Assembly: GCA_005888465.1 (NCBI GenBank)
Contig: VAYJ01000021.1
Location: 1,899-17,539, forward strand
DNA length: 15,641 nt
Reading direction: 5' to 3'
Origin: Actinomycetota bacterium
Lineage (GTDB): Bacteria > Actinomycetota > UBA4738
A model generated the notes under the pieces. It saw only the letters and a program-made list of their open reading frames with translations. It was not told the DNA's origin and ran no database searches. The position numbers and the translations under genes were made by a program. Of this stretch, positions 13,902 through 15,641 are shown one piece after another (position 1 is the first letter of the stretch; each line of letters starts with the position of its first letter).

Positions 13902-15143
13902 TCAGCTCCCTCGCTCCAGCTCTCGCGCGATCGCCCGCTCGAGCTCCCCTCGAACCTCGGGGATCGACACGCGGTCCAGCACCTCCTGGAAAAACCCCAT
14001 CACGACCAGCCGCTCGGCCTCCGCGTCGGGGATCCCGCGGCTCTGGATGTAGAAGAGCGCGTCGTCGTCGACGGGGCCGACGCTCGCCGCGTGGCCGCAC
14101 CGGACGGGGTCGTTCGAGAGGATCTCGAGGTTCGGGATCGAATCCGCGCGCGCCTCCTCGGAGAGCAGCACGTTGCGATTCGTCTGGTAGGCGTTGCACT
14201 TGTGGGCGCCCTGCCGGATGATCACGGTTCCCGAGTAGATCGTTCGCGATCGGTCGCGCAGCGCCCCCTTGTAGAGCAGGTCGCTCGACGTGAGGGAGCC
14301 GATGTGATCCTGGATCGATCGGTGGTCGAAGTGCTGATCCCCGTTCGCGAAGTACACGCCCAGCATCTCGCTCGAGGAGCCGTCTCCCTGGAGCACGCTC
14401 TCGACCTCCGAGCGGGAGAGGCTCGCGCCGAACGCGACCCCGAGCGACCGGAGCTCGGCGTCCTGGGCGAGCGTCGCGCGCTGGACCGCGAGGTGCGTCA
14501 CACCGGCGCCCCACTCCTGGACCGCGACGTATCGCACGCGCGAGCCCCGCCCGGCGTCGATCTCGACGATCGCGTCGGAGAGCACGCCCTCGAGGGCTGG
14601 GGAGCGATACCGCTCCACGAACGTGAGCTCCGCGTCCCGGCCGGTCACGATGATCGTGTGGGGGAAGACGGCCGTCCCATCGCGCTCGACCGAGGTGATG
14701 GCCTGGAGCGGAACCTCGACGCGCACGCCGTCCGGCACGTGGACGAACGTGCCCCCCGTCCGGAATGCCCCGTGGAGCGCGGTGAACCGCGAGCGGGCCG
14801 TGGGGACGTTGCGGTGGAGGTGGGGGCGGATCAGCTCGGGATGCGTCCGGAGCGCCTCGTCGATGCCCTCGAACACGACCCCCTGCCGGTCGATCTCGGC
14901 CCGCGCCTCGGGATCCAGCTCACGGCTCACGGTGTCGCCGTCCACCGCAACGAAGGACGAGAGATCGAAGCGGCGCAGGTCCGTGTAGCGCCACTCCTCC
15001 GTCTCCGGCGAGGGCACGGGGAGCGCCTCGAACTCGCCGAAGGCCCCGCGACGCAGGTCCTCGACGAACGGATCCTCTTCGCGTCGAACGAGCGACTTGA
15101 GCGCCTCGCGCCCGAAACCCGCCATCGTGTCGGTGTCCGGCAT
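13902..15143 (-). CDS. sufD: SufD, Fe-S scaffold subunit
   Basis: A 413-residue member of the SufB/SufD beta-helix family that forms the scaffold complex with SufB and SufC. The N-terminal helical part includes TEEWRYTDLRRFDL (48-61). The beta-helix core follows, with SGTVIIRQGAHKCNAYQTNR (304-323). The C-terminal element NDPVRCGHAASVGPVDDDALFYIQSRG holds C349 and H351, equivalent to the Cys/His pair at the SufB-SufD interface in E. coli. ATG 15143 is chosen because GAGGAAGG lies 4 nt upstream; ATG 15125 is an alternative. An 83-bp gap separates it from sufB. Confidence 0.94.
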   Translation of the reverse strand: MPDTDTMAGFGREALKSLVRREEDPFVEDLRRGAFGEFEALPVPSPETEEWRYTDLRRFDLSSFVAVDGDTVSRELDPEARAEIDRQGVVFEGIDEALRTHPELIRPHLHRNVPTARSRFTALHGAFRTGGTFVHVPDGVRVEVPLQAITSVERDGTAVFPHTIIVTGRDAELTFVERYRSPALEGVLSDAIVEIDAGRGSRVRYVAVQEWGAGVTHLAVQRATLAQDAELRSLGVAFGASLSRSEVESVLQGDGSSSEMLGVYFANGDQHFDHRSIQDHIGSLTSSDLLYKGALRDRSRTIYSGTVIIRQGAHKCNAYQTNRNVLLSEEARADSIPNLEILSNDPVRCGHAASVGPVDDDALFYIQSRGIPDAEAERLVVMGFFQEVLDRVSIPEVRGELERAIARELERGS

Positions 15144-15161
15144 GCCGCCTTCCTCATCGAT

Positions 15162-15187
15162 CGGGGCAGACCGCCCGGCCTGCCCCG
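15162..15187 (-). other. Hairpin in the sufB-sufD intergenic RNA
   Basis: Eight base pairs (15162-15169 CGGGGCAG against 15180-15187 CTGCCCCG) enclose a 10-nt loop in the 83-bp gap, just upstream of the sufD Shine-Dalgarno. There is no U-run, so it is not a standard terminator; it could influence mRNA processing or the relative output of sufB and sufD. In such GC-rich DNA chance hairpins are common. Confidence 0.35.
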
Positions 15188-15226
15188 CGTCCTGCCCGCC
15201 CCGGCCGCCGGCCGGCGTTCCGCGGC

Positions 15227-15641
15227 CTACCCGATCGCGCCTTCCATCTGCAGCTCGACCAGCCGGTTCAGCTCGACGGCGTACTCCATCGGCAGCTCGC
15301 GCGTGATCGGCTCGATGAATCCGTTGACGACCATCGCCGTCGCCTCGGCCTCGGAGAGCCCGCGGCTCATCAGGTAGAAGAGCTGGTCCTCGCCGACCCG
15401 CGACACCGTGGCCTCGTGGCCCAAGTGCGCGCTCTGCTCCTCGACCTCGACGTACGGGTAGGTATCCGAGCGCGACTGCTCGTCCAGGATCAGCGCGTCG
15501 CAACGAACGATCGACTTCGCGTGATGAGCGCCGGGCTCCACGCGGATCAGCCCTCGGTAGCCCGTTCGGCCGCCGCCCTTGCTGACCGACTTCGAGGTGA
15601 TCACCGAGGAGGTGTAGGGGGCGGCGTGGATGGCCTTGCCG
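15227..15641 (-). CDS. sufB: SufB, Fe-S scaffold subunit (N-terminus outside the window)
   Basis: The last 137 residues of SufB, open to the right window edge. They include the beta-helix end SSVITSKSVSKGGGRTGYRG, then IVRCDALILDEQSRSDTYPY, whose cysteine (47th visible residue) matches the essential persulfide-accepting Cys405 of E. coli SufB, and SAHLGHEATVSRVGEDQLFYL with the conserved histidine (75th visible residue). The C-terminus LPMEYAVELNRLVELQMEGAIG is typical, which separates it from SufD. It is the most upstream suf gene visible; any SufR-like regulator and the operon promoter would lie beyond the edge. Confidence 0.95.
   Translation of the reverse strand, partial: GKAIHAAPYTSSVITSKSVSKGGGRTGYRGLIRVEPGAHHAKSIVRCDALILDEQSRSDTYPYVEVEEQSAHLGHEATVSRVGEDQLFYLMSRGLSEAEATAMVVNGFIEPITRELPMEYAVELNRLVELQMEGAIG

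Overview
The window is about 15.6 kb of very GC-rich, tightly packed bacterial DNA, most likely from an uncultured or deep-branching member of the Actinomycetota. Pointers to that group are the two-subunit KorA/KorB ferredoxin oxidoreductase, a maleylpyruvate-isomerase-like DinB protein, a suf operon of the order sufB-sufD-Rieske-sufC-sufS-sufU, frequent GTG/TTG starts, and several starts with a -10-like hexamer only 7-12 nt upstream (leaderless transcripts). The assignment is inferred from content, not from a marker gene.

Left part (1-6392): two small zinc-ribbon proteins on the minus strand (one membrane-anchored and cut by the window edge) diverge from a PfkB-family sugar kinase. The kinase runs tail-to-tail into korB-korA (minus). 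Both kor genes are interrupted by an apparent internal, out-of-frame deletion at a conserved place. Divergent from korA is an overlapping pair that looks like cobalamin-independent methionine synthase (MetE) split into an N-half and a C-half protein.

Middle (6396-10559): on the minus strand a glycerate kinase, a YbaK-type tRNA deacylase and an ErpA/IscA-type iron-sulfur carrier; divergent on the plus strand a DinB/maleylpyruvate-isomerase-like protein, also interrupted by an apparent deletion, then an ECF sigma factor and its zinc-finger membrane anti-sigma factor.

Right part (10556-15641): the minus-strand suf operon, entering from the right edge with the end of sufB, then sufD, a Rieske ferredoxin, sufC, sufS, sufU and finally a class I methyltransferase. 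From sufD to the methyltransferase, junctions are 1-11 base overlaps or 2-3 base gaps, so the genes are probably co-transcribed and translationally coupled. The suf products build Fe-S clusters, ErpA can deliver them, and KorAB and the Rieske protein are Fe-S clients.

The observations most worth a second look are the three similar out-of-frame deletions (assembly or sequencing artefact versus real decay), the split MetE pair with an altered metal site in the N-half, and two divergent promoters in which opposing -10 elements appear to overlap. I saw no tRNA, rRNA, CRISPR array, insertion sequence or phage feature. No stretch over 300 bases lacks a gene; the longest gap is 100 bp (4146-4245).
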